DNA of 64,000 nt, taken from contig OZ014415.1 in the NCBI GenBank assembly GCA_963965975.1, forward strand, positions 8,471,057 through 8,535,056, written 5' to 3'. Below the pieces are notes generated by a model. The model did not search any database and was not told the origin of the DNA. It worked only from the letters and a program-made list of their open reading frames with translations. Positions 1 through 12,946 of this stretch are shown one piece after another; the first letter of the stretch is position 1, and the number at the start of each line of letters is the position of its first letter. A program made the translations under genes and the position numbers. The stretch is from Xestospongia bergquistia. Taxonomy: Eukaryota > Porifera > Demospongiae > Haplosclerida > Petrosiidae.

Positions 1-1552
1 ACTGGATCAAGTTGAAGTTTTATAATTTGATCAAAAGCTTTACCAACACAATTTTCAACAGTAACATCTTCAGTATCAACCTAGAGAAGGAGAGGGAGAA
101 GGAGAGAAGAGGGGGAGAGAGTAAAAGAAAATAGAGGAAAGAACAAAAAAGCGAAAGCTTCTAATGCAATCTTGAAGAAGAGAACCATCTCAATTTTCTT
201 ACACTAGGATTAATGTCCTTCAACTCTTTGATACAGGCCTTCATAATATCAAGAATAGCTAACTGTATCGCTGTCATAGTTGGTGTCATTTGTTGTCTCA
301 ATTCCACTACATCAGGCTAACAAAACAAAATAACAATCCTTATCAGTAAAATCTCCGATAACCACCTTGTGTCTCTGGAGTGATGCATTAACAACAGCAT
401 GAAATCTGAAAAAGAAATTATACTCATTAACACATAAAACAAAGCATATCTACCTTGGCCAGAGATAAACCTGTTTTATAAACAAGTTTTTCATGATTCG
501 TTCTAATTGACAAAACCCACTAGTGAATTGTTCAGGAGAGTCGGAAAACCCTTTAATAAACCCTGACTATATGAATTGAAAATATTAACAATATTAATAT
601 AACTATATTATATACTTTATTATCTTCTCTGTAAAGTCGTAAAATGAATGCTTCTGTCGAAGTATCAGTAACCCTATTATAAAAATGTTTAATAGAAACT
701 GATTACAATATGTGTAGAGTTAATAATTATTAATGAATGATTTCAAATCAGTGTTCATAGTTCCTTTATAATGTTAAGACTTTATATCATTAATAGGAAA
801 ATATATTAGTTACATAAAAAGAAAATAAATAGATAAAGAGAATCATTCATTTACAATCACTTACAAACTCTCCCAGTAAATTCAACAATAAGTTTAAAAG
901 TATAACATATTATAGATTATACACATATCCAGTAATTAACGATATAGTTATTAATTATTATTAATAAACTACTGTACCTATGTGCATTATAGAGCATTAA
1001 ACCAGAAACTTTATCAATCGGACATACTTTCTTTAACATATCAACAACTAAAATACGAGAAGTAACAAAGAGGACACCCCCCTTTAAATAGAGACTCTCC
1101 CTATATAGTGAGAAGTATGTATTGGCAAGTAGTCTTAGCTGGCACCTATGTACATACCGCTCTTTTGCAGAAATTTCATTGGTCACTGATTTTGGAATAT
1201 GCTCCACCCCTTGAATTATTAGCTCGTTGACAAAATATTCCTATGGTCAATCACAATTATGAATAAAACAAAACATTAGTAAAATTAACAAACCATTACA
1301 ACAATCATACTATGCCTTACATACAAACCTCATGGGACGTTGAGGTATTCAATATCAGAACCAAACTATGCGGATCAGAGTAAAGTTTTAGAAACTTCAA
1401 GAACAGCCGGTCCAAACCAAGACCTCTGAGGGAGAGATAAATAAAAACCGACCCTTTAAATTCTACTCATACTTTGCAAGTATTGTGAGGCCATCTTCTG
1501 ATAGCAGCTCAACAAACATCTGATTCTCAAAATCTAGTTGTGACCCACTCAT
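1..1552 (-). CDS. ERCC4: ERCC4/XPF DNA repair endonuclease subunit, N-terminal part (3' end outside window)
   Basis: XPF pairs with ERCC1 in the nucleus and cuts 5' of lesions in nucleotide-excision and crosslink repair. Eight exons read in phase on the minus strand: 1473-1552, 1329-1425, 978-1240, 616-673, 454-566, 366-405, 203-316 and 1-80, running off the left edge. The joined product (about 275 aa) is the N-terminal inactive SF2 helicase-like region. Landmarks are [16 protein letters not shown] and [16 protein letters not shown] in exon 3, [12 protein letters not shown] in exon 4, [12 protein letters not shown] in exon 5, [18 protein letters not shown] in exon 7 and [11 protein letters not shown] in exon 8. 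All follow the order of animal XPF. The start at 1550-1552 ([11 protein letters not shown]) is the first in-frame Met and fits the family's short N-terminus. The nuclease and HhH2 domains lie outside the window. Introns are mostly 45-250 bp. Confidence 0.93.
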
Positions 1553-1756
1553 CACTGAGAGTAAAAATTAATAGTAATGAATATTAATGACTTTAATTAA
1601 GAACTTTAATAATGACATCATCACTTCACATGCAAGTGGGTGTGTGTCGCGAGTTATTTCTGAAGAAGCAAAATGTTTGCAGTGAAAAGTAAAGAAAGAA
1701 TTCCAGTTGTTATAATTGTAGTAAGTGTAGATAGTCAATAATCACATCAGTACTGT

Positions 1757-2010
1757 TGTAGATATTAACTATTTGGAAGTGTACAAACTGTTATTATAGA
1801 TATTAACTATTTGGAAGTGTACAAACTATTATTATAGATATTAACTATTTGGAAGTGTACAAACTATTATTATAGATATTAACTATTTGGAAGTGTACAA
1901 ACTATTATTATAGATATTAACAATTAGGAAGTGTACAAACTGTTAAACTATTTAGAAGTGTACAAACTGTTATTATAGATATTAACTATTAGGAAGTGTA
2001 CAAAATATTT
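1757..2010. repeat. Tandem array of a 38-bp unit
   Basis: About six to seven head-to-tail copies of a unit containing GATATTAACTATTTGGAAG followed by TGTACAAACTGTTATTATA. The first copies differ by one or two bases; the later copies carry substitutions and a short deletion. The array lies between two divergently transcribed genes. Confidence 0.9.
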
Positions 2011-2634
2011 TGATTTATTAATGGAATATTACACAGTCCATTCACCATTTATAAATGTATTGTAAGATTATCATAAGGTAGCATCTAGACTGCCAGTAAT
2101 AGAATGCTGTACTTTAATGGTAATTTAATACTATACCCCGGACCCTAAACCTTAAACATCAGAACCTAAATGTATTAATTTTACATTGAAGTACTGTGGT
2201 CAGTCACTGGCACTCTAGACATTGACTTATTATAAAGAAGCATTGTATTACTTTACAAGTTACTCAAGTGCATAAAGAGTTCAACAATTTAAACTCTATG
2301 TGACATATTTGTATATACCTACCACAGAATTGAAGAGAATGCACCATCTCTCAAAATTAAAGAAGCAATTAAGATTATATTACTAGTACTGAATGATGAA
2401 CCAGCATAGTGTTGATATATAACTTAGTACTGAGCTAATGTTAGTGGTGTCACATATGTGAGCTACAAGTTTGTGTTGTTTGTTATGATATTAAATTTTT
2501 TTGTTTTTCCTCTGACAATTAAAGTTAGTAGGAGGCGGGCATAGACATCAGATACAATGATATATCACGTTACAACAAGTTTTAAATTTGACAAATAGAA
2601 TACATACCTCCCCGATACCGGGCCACCCAGCTTC

Positions 2635-2635
<1 letters not shown>

Positions 2636-2669
<34 letters not shown>
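2636..2669 (+). repeat. (CT)n microsatellite ending in a splice acceptor
   Basis: An uninterrupted CT run ends in CAG at 2667-2669, directly before the first recognised exon of the guanylate cyclase. On the sense strand it acts as the polypyrimidine tract of that acceptor. Confidence 0.85.
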
Positions 2670-5600
2670 ATCTTTGTTCTCTTACCTGTGTTCAGTTACC
2701 ATAATCCAACTCAAGAGAACGTTGATTATCATTGTTGGTGGGATAATGCATCTCAATCCCACCCACTTCCTATTCAGTGTCAAGGTAAAGCAGTTTCTAG
2801 TACTCAATTTATATAAGTGATCTTTATTGACATATAGATTTAATTAAAGTGGTCTATAATAAATATAATTGCTTGTAATTAATTTACCCAACCAAGAAGA
2901 TTATGTATATGAGCACTTATAGTAGTGTATATGTCTAAGATTAGTGGACAGTGTTACGTTGTAACAACACATACATCATCATCAAATCAACATACAACAT
3001 GTTAACATATCCTGAATCACCTAATATGATATTGTTAAATATTATCAAATCATGAATTTTGTTATAACAGTTTATTATATGACCTATATAGAGGTAGTGA
3101 ATGGCAGTTCATGAATATGTCATAATGTACCTGTTGGTCTAATGAATTGACTTTATAAAGCTATATGATTTCTACATTCTTAGTAGTGTTTATTATGTAT
3201 TTATCGTTAACATATAATTAACATGTTACTTGTCTATTATACTTACCTTATAGTCTGTTGCAAACAAAAAGATAATCTATAAGCTACTTTGAAATGGAAT
3301 TATAATAATGTTCAATGAGAAATTACAGTACTTTCACCCATAGCCCTTAAATCTTAAGATATATGTGTGTGTTAAACTGCCATCATTTTATTGGAGTAAG
3401 GTGTCTGTTCCCTTAAGTTTTATCGCCACTTTATGATCAATAGATTTATGGCACTCTTATTCTCATAAAATACAGGTATCAGTATCGAATGGGTCATTCC
3501 ACCACCTTCAAAAGTTGTACTAGAAGAACGTTTCAACGTATCTTATCGTCTGCGTGTTGAAGACTCCTTTTACGAAGCTCGTTTTGGCTTTAACTATCCA
3601 GAGTATAGTAATAATACTATAACTGAAGATGATCTGAAGGATTTTTGTCATCACTCGGCATGTCCCACTCACCTTGCTGACTCACCTGAACAATTTAGAC
3701 TTCAATGTTGTGTCTGGCATGCCAATATTCATGTGTGTCATCCAGGAGAGTGTGGAAAGCCTGTATGTTAAAAAGTGGAATAAAGTTTAAAATTTTTATT
3801 TTAATAACACATGCAATGAAACAAGGAAGTAAATACAAATTGCATTAGGTGTATATTAAACATGATCCTGTGTTAATGATGCTGTGATTTTATATGGTTG
3901 TCTCTTTTAATAGGACCAAATTTGTGGACCATGGGTGAACAATGATCAAAGACAGTCTACTCATACTATAGCTAAATATGGCAATATTAACGAAACCTTC
4001 TCAGCTGAAGTTCACATTAATGTAGCGCAACAAAATTACATGATTGCTCATATAAAATTAGGAAGGCTACAGCTGGCAGTCCAGAGTATCATCTTTGTGA
4101 CAGAATATTGTAAGGCTTATCTGCATTACCACACATTGCTGCTACAAATAGTTGAATATTTTCAGCATTTTATGTTTTTTTTTTATATTTGCTAATAGAT
4201 TGTGGAGATGACAAGTGTTCAAATGACGAGTCATGCAGTTCGTGTCCTAGAGACTGCTGCAAATCTGTGCCATCATATGCTATAGCTCTTCTTGTGATCT
4301 TTGCATTGGTTTTTATAATTATTGTGTTAATAGTGATTTTTATAGTGTTACTAGTAAGTCATGTATCCCCTCCTTTCTTCATTCTTATTTTTGTCTTTTG
4401 TTTTGCCTTTTTTCTTTTTCAGCACTAACCAATGATGATTAACAATTGTTGCCTTATTTTAATATAGTGGTTTTACTACCAAAGACGAAAATTATTTTAT
4501 GATGAAAGCTGGATTATTGATTATTCAAAAATTAAAAGAGGTATAGTTTATATTACATTATAATTTACTTACCTTTACAATTTCTCTTTCTTTTACTAGT
4601 TGAAAATGGTTATGGAGGTGAGTGATACTCATCTATACATTCAACAGTTGACAGATATTCTCCACTTGTGTCTTTACAGAAGCAAAGATATATCTGAGTT
4701 TTTCAAGAACTCTAATATATCTTCTGCTTCTGGCATGATCATTTGGGAATTGAGATGTCATCTTGTTCAGCTCCCCATCACATTTTAAGCTTCTCTGGAT
4801 TATTTTCTAGTTGCTTTTCAGCAATAGAAAACAAATTCAGAAAGAAGCTATTTTCTTCACGTATTTTAATCATATTATTTCAGACTAACTCTGTATATGA
4901 TATCCTTTGGTGGTTCTTTGTTAATACAGGTTTATTGGGAAGTAATATAAGTCTTCGAAATATGAAGTTTCTCAATGGAGAAACTGAAAGTACTAGTACA
5001 TCGGAACTAGGGAAGAATGATGTGAGTAGCAATATAATGTGTGATGCCCTCAAAAGACAGCTGTTCACTCAAACTGGCTCCTAGTGAGTGGAAGATATTT
5101 CTAAAATTGAAGATTAGCAATTCTCAAGTATTTATTTTCATTTTTTATTTTAAAACAGTGAGGGTAGAACTGTTGCTATCAAAAAAGTATCTCAAACATC
5201 TGAGTTTCAGCTGACAAAGGCAGTAAGAAAAGAAGTGATGCAAGTTAGGTAAATTATGATGTCAATTTATTTATTAAATATTTAATTGAATTATCTATAC
5301 CTTTAACAGAGTTCTTGATCATCAAAACCTTTGCAAATTTATTGGTGCCACAGTACAAAGTCCCGGGAATGTGGCAATTATTAGCGAGTATTGTCCCAAA
5401 GGAAGTTTGAATGATGTTCTACAAAATGAAGGTACAAATGAATGGATGGATGGTTGGATGGATGGATGGATGGATAGATGGATGGATGAATGGATGGATG
5501 GATGGATAGATGGATGGATGAATGGATGGATGGATGGATAGATGGATGGATGAATGGATGGATGGATGGATAGATGGATCAACAGACAGGCAGATGGATT

Positions 5601-7861
5601 GATAGACCAACAATATAATGGAATCTACCTTTATCCGACTTCCACAGACATACCTTTAAATTGGGGCTTTCGCTTTTCATTTGCAACTGATATTGCTCGT
5701 GGTATGGGTTACTTGCATCAAAAGAAGATCTATCACAATCGATTGAGATCTACAAATTGTGTTATCGATGACAGATGGGTTGTCAAAATATCAGGTATAT
5801 AAAAAAATGCTTATAATAATTGTGGTTAGCTACAATGAACAGAAACTATTGCTTATATATTACCTATACAAAGAACAAATTATATTATGGCAATAAAAAT
5901 CAGTACTTTACTGACCATTCATTTGTATTCTTAAGATTATGGCCTACCATCACTTCGGATTCACAGTATTGAGTCAGATTCTGAGGAAGGTAGAGATCAT
6001 GTCATCAAAATATACAGAGCACCAGAAGACAGAGATAAGAAATATCCAACACCAACTCCAACTGGCAATGTTTACAGGTCAGTTAATAAGATATATAGAG
6101 AGAGAAACAATGGGGAGGAGACTTGTACTGACCCTTACAAATTATTACACCCTTTGTAACCTCAAATACATGATTAGGAGTGTAATATCAATGCTTTCTG
6201 TAGCTATTCAATAATTCTGTTGGAGATTGCTACACGTATGGATCCATATAGTGTAAGTCCAACACAATGGGTTCAGTAATTCAGTATGTCCTTTAGGAGG
6301 AGCTGTTTGTGGACTCAAAAGGACGTCCCAAACAACCTGATCTTAGTGAAAGCGGCTGTCCATCTTCTGATCAATATTTAGATGTAAGCCTTATATCTTG
6401 TGATATAATAAAATAATTATGGTTTTCCGAGTATAGTTACTAAGACGGTGTTGGGATGCAGTGCCAACTAGTCGGCCATCTTTTGATCAAATTAAAAAGA
6501 CTCTTTATCGTATGAACCCTAATCGAGAAAGTCCTGTAGACATGATGATGATAATGGTATGCAAGAAGGAAATACACATGATAGTCCCATGATAATCATA
6601 TGACACTTGACAAATACTGTGCATGCCAATATCATTTCATTTTTATTATCACAGATGGAAAAATACTCAAAGCATCTTGAGGTTCTTGTAGCAGAACGAA
6701 CTCAAGAACTCATTGCAGAACAAAGAAAAACCTCTCAACTTCTTTACAGCATGCTACCCAAAACAGTAGCTGATGATCTTCGACAGGGACGACCAGCAGC
6801 TGCCCAAACATTTGAATCTGCCACCATTTTCTTTAGGTACATGTCTAAGGTTGTTTAGTGTTTCTGCATATTAAAGAAAGCATTAAATTTATGCATACAG
6901 AAAATATAGTAGGGGCTTACATTTTATTGTGTCATAGATCAAAGTGAGATGTAAAGAAAATATCAGAATACAATAAACTTGTTGATAATCAATATCTAAA
7001 CATTTTGTAGTGATATTGTTGGTTTCACAAGTATAGCTAGTGGTAGTACTGCAATGGAAATAGTCTCATTACTTAATGAATTATATTCAACATTCGATGC
7101 CATTTTGGACAAATTTGATGTCTATAAAGTGGAAACCATTGGTGATGCATGTAAGTGAAGACTTACCAGTGCTAATGTAATGTTGTAGTTTATTCAATAG
7201 ATATGGTGGTCTCTGGTGTTCCAAGAGAAAATGGTACCAAACATGCTGGTGAAATAGCAAGAATGGCTCTCCAATTAGTCTTGGCAACAAGACGCTTTAA
7301 AATTCCTCACCGTCCTAATGAAAAATTAAAAATTAGAGGAGGAATTCACACTGGTCCTGTCTGTGCAGGTGTTGTTGGTTTAAAAATGCCAAGATACTGT
7401 TTGTTTGGAGACACAGTCAATACTGCTTCAAGAATGGAGACAACTAGTGAAGGTGTGTCTGTATCTATAGTATTAGAGAGGACTTCTCTCGTGACACAAC
7501 TAAAATACATTATTAACTATATAATTGACCTGGGTTATAGTTTAGAGGTTTGCAATACAATGAATATCTTTTTTCTGCTTCTCTAGAAATGCGTATTCAA
7601 TGCAGTAATAGTACATACCAAATACTTAAAAAGACTGGAGGATTTACTCTTGAATGTCGAGGGACTGTCAATGTTCGTGGAAAGGGGATGATGATGACTT
7701 GGTGGGTTACGGGAGAGGATGACTCTCCCTCACTTTCACCCACTAACAATAAAATAAAGGATTATACAGCAACTAATATTGAAGAATTTGTAATAAGTCC
7801 TGCAAAAAGCTTATTGAATAACAACACCACTGATCTTCCTGGTTCTCCATGCATCAATTGA
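2670..7861 (+). CDS. Receptor (membrane) guanylate cyclase with a short cysteine-rich ectodomain
   Basis: Makes cGMP from GTP in response to an extracellular signal. Eighteen exons join in frame: 2670-2784, 3476-3762, 3914-4109, 4199-4353, 4468-4540, 4600-4617, 4930-5083, 5159-5248, 5310-5431, 5648-5794, 5936-6077, 6204-6252, 6297-6383, 6437-6556, 6655-6836, 7011-7150, 7201-7452 and 7587-7861, giving 867 aa without the initiator exon. Order: a hydrophobic stretch IFVLLPVFS that may belong to a signal peptide; an ectodomain of about 200 aa; a Cys-rich knot ([19 protein letters not shown]); one TM helix ([18 protein letters not shown]); a kinase-homology domain with [14 protein letters not shown] in place of HRDLKxxN, and DYGL in place of DFG; a dimerisation helix ([19 protein letters not shown]); and the cyclase domain. 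The cyclase keeps metal-binding Asp residues (SDIVGFT, ETIGD), the guanine-selecting Glu and Cys ([25 protein letters not shown]). The ectodomain is not the usual ANF-receptor fold. The true start codon was not found. Confidence 0.9.
5440..5580 (+). repeat. (GGAT)n microsatellite in a guanylate cyclase intron
   Basis: ATGG/GGAT tetranucleotide repeats with interspersed GAAT and GATA variants, beginning just after the donor at 5432. Low-complexity reading frames across it on either strand are artefacts of the repeat. Confidence 0.9.
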
Positions 7862-7889
7862 TCTGTGTATATAGTATGTTCTTTAATTT

Positions 7890-7895
7890 AATAAA
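7890..7895 (+). terminator. Poly(A) signal AATAAA of the guanylate cyclase gene
   Basis: AATAAA lies 29 bp after the guanylate cyclase stop codon, in the 144-bp gap between its end and the convergent DNAI4 gene. Confidence 0.6.
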
Positions 7896-8005
7896 TTGTG
7901 CTTTTGTGATTTTTGTTCATTATCCACTTCTGTTCTGACAATTCACATTAAAATATTTAAATATTGTATCATGAAAAGTTATTTTCATCATCCAAACTAG
8001 TGACA

Positions 8006-11000
8006 TCATCGTTTTGTAGGGTTTTGTAATGCGTCTAATGCTTCATTGAGGGCTTCAATCTAATAGAAAATAGAAAAAAATTCATACCAGTTCTATCTGC
8101 ATGTGGTACTGACTTTGTTCCTTGGCCTTGGAGGTAAGTTTTTTGGTAGATAAACAGAGACTTCTCCTAGAGCATCTCCAACCAGGATGATGTCTGAGTT
8201 ATGAGAGAACTGTAGATATGTTTGTCTGGTTCCTGAAACTGGTTTATGAACAATAACAGGATCAAGACTGCATTGGAAAGGGATAGGGAAAAGAAGAACA
8301 GAGAGGAAGAGGAAAAAGTGAGAGGGGGAGAGATATGAAGAACTAGCAGTATAGCTCAACTTACACATTTTGCTTCAAATTCCATATTTCTATGCGCCCA
8401 CCTCTAACACAGGCAAACACAGTTGAGTCGTGTGGACACCAGTCAATGGCCCAGACTGCCTCTTGAGAACTATGATCAGTCTGTTTCTCTTCTGTTGCTC
8501 TTCTTCGAGTTGTCCGAGTTTCTTTAGGAGGTTCTTGTTTCTATAGAAGATCAAGAACATGAGTTCCAATTAATTCTGTTAGTTAGAACATACCTGTGTA
8601 ACTTGGAAGATGTGTAATGGCGTCTGTCTGTCTTGGTGCCAAAGTCGAACACTCCAGTCACTGCTACAGCTTAGAAATAAATCTTTGTTTAACGGATGCC
8701 ACAACACTCTATACACAGGGCCCTGGAATGAGAGAGTAACAGAAATCTTAGTGATTTGGTTTCTCACTGTATGGCCAGTGTAAGTCTCAAGAAACTGTTC
8801 ATTGTAAGAGCAGGAACATTTGTGAATATAACCTTCTTCTGTACAAGTAAGATAACTAAAAAAGAAAAGGCAAAGTTATTTCCTTACTGCTAATCAATTC
8901 ATATTGCTTTCTTACATATTGGTATCTGATACACAGAAGGAAAATCCCATACCAGGTGCATGGTGAGAAATGTATGCTTCTTGTTCAACATGAGACATAT
9001 CTACTTGATTTTGTTTCTGTTTCAATTTCTTTTGTCTCTGTTGTTGAATTAGTTTGGACTTTGAAGGAGACAGTCTCTTCTCAACATTCTTTGACTGGAG
9101 CATACGTTTCAGGCGCATTAGCTGCATGCTTTCAAAACCTTTACGAATTGTCCATTGAAGTACTCGACCATCAACGCCAATGGAGACAAGAACTTCTGCT
9201 TTGTCTTCACCAAATGATCTCTCCTTAACTATCCATTCTATCTGCCAAATAGGACCAGCATGTTTGAACAATGCATCCCTAAATAATATAGTAACAGTCA
9301 ATAGCAGTTATTTCAAGATTGGCCACTACAAAAATTAATGTATCTTATAAGGAGTTCTCATTAAATCACATATTATTATATAGATATCTTTATAATTTAT
9401 GTATAATACCTGCTTGTCAGTGCTGGTTCATGAGCAGTACTACGACAGTTGTATAAGACCAGACTCCCATTATAGAGACCAACCTGATGAGAGAAAGAGA
9501 GAGAGAGAGAGCAGAAGAGATTGTGTGTGTTTTTGGAGGGAGAGAGATGAACAGAAAGTATAGATGGAGAGGTTGCAATATGAGTGAGATAAACTCACAG
9601 CCAGTAGGTTAGGATGATGGTAGGAGAAAGACAAAGATGTAATTCCAGCTGGAGAATAAAATATTCTCTCAGGATACTAAGAGAAATAAAATCCAGTAAA
9701 AAGAAGCATCTATATTTTACCTCTGGATTCTTAAGAGACCAACAACACACAAGCCCAGGATTTTGTTCTGTTGTATTAAACTGTCCGTAACCAACAGCAA
9801 CTATATCCTTAAAACATACATGTGTATAACATTAGTGACATATATTACAAGTAACACTACTTTATTGGTAGGATTCCAGGCTATACAAGTGACTGGCCGA
9901 CCTTGAGTCAAAGGACATTTGAACCCCCAGAGTTTCTCCAAATGTGGTGTAGAGATGGTGAAAGTATCAAAGGCACTTAGAGGATTGTCTGGATCTGAAA
10001 GTAGTGATTACAAGTATATAACTCAATGATACGGTTATAATACAGTATTAGGAGTTTAAAGTACTTAAAGAGATCCTAAATACTAATTATGACTGTATAT
10101 GGAATTATCATAGTTTACCTGACAGTACTGGTAAATCTCTGTATTTGGCTTGTTTTTGCTGAAAAATATTCTGTGTGACAGCTCTCTCTACTATTCTCAA
10201 ATTGTCTTTTAAACTGTCTATTTTTAAGATTGGATGATCATTAGGTTTTGTAGGATCAAGCTTTTCTTCTTCTCTATCTTCTCCATCTTGATTTGATCCA
10301 AGTGAGTGTTCCTTGTTATTATAAACAGTGACATTGGGAGTGACAGTAACAGAAAAAATACTGCTCTCTCCAGGACCGGCAACAGATCCCATTACGGACA
10401 TCCCCACACTCATTTCAGTGGAAGGACGAGAATGAAGGGTAGTGGAACCAGATACTACTCGACTTGTTATCTGACTGGACCCATTACTAGGAGTCTCCTT
10501 AAGGTTGTCTATCATAATGAAGCAAAAAGAAAGACACAAGGAGAAGAGACATAAATCAAATCATTTCTTTAAAATAGCATGCAATAACATAGTAACTACT
10601 GTTATAAAATTTTTCTACTGGTTTTAAACTTGCCTGAGTCAAGTGTGTTGTACATCTCCCAATCTGAGGCAAAAACTTCCACCTCCTACAATATGATCCT
10701 AATAATTAACTCCATTAACAACAGGGACATACTCTTTTCACAACATGTTCTGTTTGGACATGTTTCGATTTTGAAGCTTCATTAAACGTCTGCATGCCAC
10801 GTTCAGTATAGCGGTCATTACCAGGACGATTCTTGCAAAGCTGCACATACCAAATACCAGTTCAAAATTGATAGAGGATCATAAAACAGAGCTCACTTCA
10901 TGATAAAGTGCATTTTGTTGCTGGACACTCTCTGCATCCTCAGAGTCAGGTGCTACCCAAGTTGATGGTATATCCAGCAACCAAATAGTGTCTGTTTCAC

Positions 11001-11933
11001 TGAGTTGAATATCAACCTAGACATAAAGGAAGTGGTTTGTATACAAGACTTCTTCATTCCTGACCATTTTTTCTAAGTCTTCAGGAGTCAAAACCTCTTC
11101 AACTATAAATGAGAGGTATATGTAATGGCAAAGCAGTAACTCAAAGATAGTATACCATCTTGAATAGACTCGGCTCTGGTTGATGGATGAGAACTTGGCC
11201 TTGTTCCCGGTATCTCGTCTGTCATAGATCCCATAAATGAACCCACCATACTACCAGACACTTCACTACCAGCTGTACTACCACTTTCCGTTACACTTCC
11301 ACCACCAAATGCAGAACGGAAAGACTGCATAAAGCTAGCATTACCACCAGCAAATAGACTTTGTTGTTCTCCTTGCGTAGAGTCCGTTGACTGTATTACA
11401 AAAAGTACATTTTTAAATTTTATAATCTGCTGTGTTTAGTTTAACTTACTATTCCTTGATCACTTTCATTTTTCCTAAAGACAAAAATGAAAGTTGATAC
11501 ATAGAAATATAAATATATAAGTTACATAACATTGTTGCAATAATCTTTATCTATTGATCTATCCACTAATCTATCTAATCATATTTAACCTATTAGGAAC
11601 AGATGGTTGTTCTGTTTTAATCAGAGGTCTTGGTGTCACATCTTCTCCTTTATCATTGAAGATCAAACCAGCATAGTTTTTCACCTGACTCTCCGAGTGC
11701 AGACCTCGTTGGCTCCCACTATATAAATTACCCTTGGAGCCAAAAAAAGATCGAGAACCACGCGACAAACTGAATTTAGATGTACTGTTGGTCATTATAC
11801 TACCACCTCCCATTCTACTGTTAGATCTGCTCTTGGTAATACTGAAGAGACATAGCCTAGGATAATATGGTTAAGCTACATACTATATTTACCTTCCTGA
11901 TCTTGATTCGCTAAATTTAGTCTTTTTGTCCAT
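8006..11933 (-). CDS. DNAI4: Dynein axonemal intermediate chain 4 (WDR78-like)
   Basis: Intermediate chain of axonemal dynein needed for beating of motile cilia. The start at 11931-11933 opens MDKKTKFSESRSGR. The N-terminal part is Ser-rich and contains GLIFNDKGEDVTPRPLIK (exon near 11590-11840), typical of DNAI4. A long linker follows, then WD40 repeats in the C-terminal half: VGLYNGSLVLYNCRSTAHEP (left of 9485), HAGPIWQIEWI with VLVSIGVDGRVLQW (about 9090-9280), GPVYRVLWHPLNKDLFLSCS with DWSVRLWHQD (about 8600-8725) and FSHNSDIILVGDALGEVSVY (about 8140-8215). The last exon ends EALNEALDALQNPTKR, stop at 8006-8008. There are about 15 short exons. An X-box lies 75 bp upstream of the ATG. Human WDR78 is the closest family match by motif order; other WD-repeat dynein chains fit less well. 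Exact internal exon borders were not all fixed. Confidence 0.88.
9487..9550 (-). repeat. CT-rich microsatellite at a DNAI4 splice acceptor
   Basis: GA repeats on the plus strand read as a CT tract on the sense strand, ending in CATCAG before the exon encoding VGLYNGSLVLYNC. Confidence 0.8.
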
Positions 11934-12946
11934 TTTTCTAGCTTACCACAATTTTAGAGCAAGGTACAGGCTCAGCTGCAGCTCCACCCCACTTTGCTAA
12001 ATGTTTAGTTGCTAGGCAACAGTATCGAAATCTGAAGTCTGGGTATGAGTCTCTGTGCACTGCTCTCACGAAGTGAAGTCAGTTGAGAAACTTGTAAGTC
12101 TATATCAATTATATTTGTTAGCACTACATAATTTTAACGATTATTTTTTTCCCTGTAAGTGTTGCTATTGTTACTAATGTTAGACTTGAGATTACTTAAT
12201 ACAATTCGCTACTGAACGTAATCGGTATACTGCGTCGCAGCATCTCGGGCTAGCACTGCCTCGATCGCAATAATTATACCTATAATAATTGCAAAAAAGG
12301 CTAATTATATTTTGCACAATATTCTACTAAAAGAAAAGTTCTCAGAATATTTGATTAAGTAGATTATATTAGCCTTGGATATATACGCATCAGGTCATAA
12401 TCTCAGTACATTAAGGTATGATTATCATATTAACAAACTACTTTACAACTAGCTTAATTATTATTGTCAAGATAAGAGTATGACTTTAAGGAATGCCACT
12501 AATCTATGATCACTACAACTTATCATGATAGACTCATATATATATGTGTAGAACTATACTGTGTAATAGCAACTAGTACATTAATTGTCATAAGTTATCA
12601 TTGTGATGGTATAGAACAGATGGGGGAGTTGTACCTTGTAATAACAGGTTGACTATTTCCTCAATTCTACTTAGTAGCTTACATTGCATTAGTCTCTGTT
12701 GACAACAAAACTATAATTTGTATATCTATCTTAGCATCACTCGTCAGTATGTTATGTAAATTATAAATAATGTTTGTATATATAATAAATTATTCCAAAA
12801 TAGAAAGATAATATTTATAGCAATTTGTATGGTGACAAGAACATTGAATTCTTATTGTGCATAGTTTACACAGACAATTTTACCACTTAAGGTGTTGAAG
12901 ATATTAAAGGCAAACATCAAACCAATAGAATTAAAACAACAGTAAT
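11934..12946. other. Intergenic region, divergent promoter of DNAI4 and the membrane adaptor
   Basis: About 1 kb between divergent starts. It contains the X-box of DNAI4 at 12008-12020. A good splice donor (CTT|GTAAGT, 12091-12099) may end a non-coding first exon of the adaptor gene; this is inference. Nothing else is recognisable. Confidence 0.5.
12008..12020. promoter_or_regulatory. RFX-type X-box upstream of DNAI4
   Basis: GTTGCTAGGCAAC is a near-perfect inverted repeat of two RFX half-sites with a one-base spacer, 75 bp upstream of the DNAI4 start codon. RFX factors drive cilium genes in animals, so position and target agree. Function is inferred. Confidence 0.65.

Larger units (their letters stand above)
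1553..2669. other. Intergenic DNA between ERCC4 and the guanylate cyclase
   Basis: About 1.1 kb without a recognisable gene. It holds the ERCC4 upstream region, the 38-bp tandem array at 1757-2010 and, at its right end, the CT microsatellite that precedes the first recognised guanylate cyclase exon. The unseen first exon of the cyclase may lie here or further upstream in unrecognisable form. Confidence 0.6.

Noticed and set aside
1757..2010. 38-bp tandem array considered as a CRISPR array
   Set aside because: Units are head-to-tail with no unique spacers, in an animal genome; it is a minisatellite.
4655..4788. Possible extra guanylate cyclase exon between 4617 and 4930
   Set aside because: The stretch is open in one frame, but that frame does not fit the flanking phases; the fitting frame has a stop, while joining 4617 directly to 4930 restores the family sequence.
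5322..5613. Minus-strand open frames rich in SIHP and related repeats
   Set aside because: They translate the GGAT microsatellite inside a guanylate cyclase intron; no protein resemblance beyond the repeat.
8956..9228. Plus-strand open frame of 90 codons
   Set aside because: It is antisense to a DNAI4 WD-repeat exon, whose minus-strand reading is clearly the coding one.
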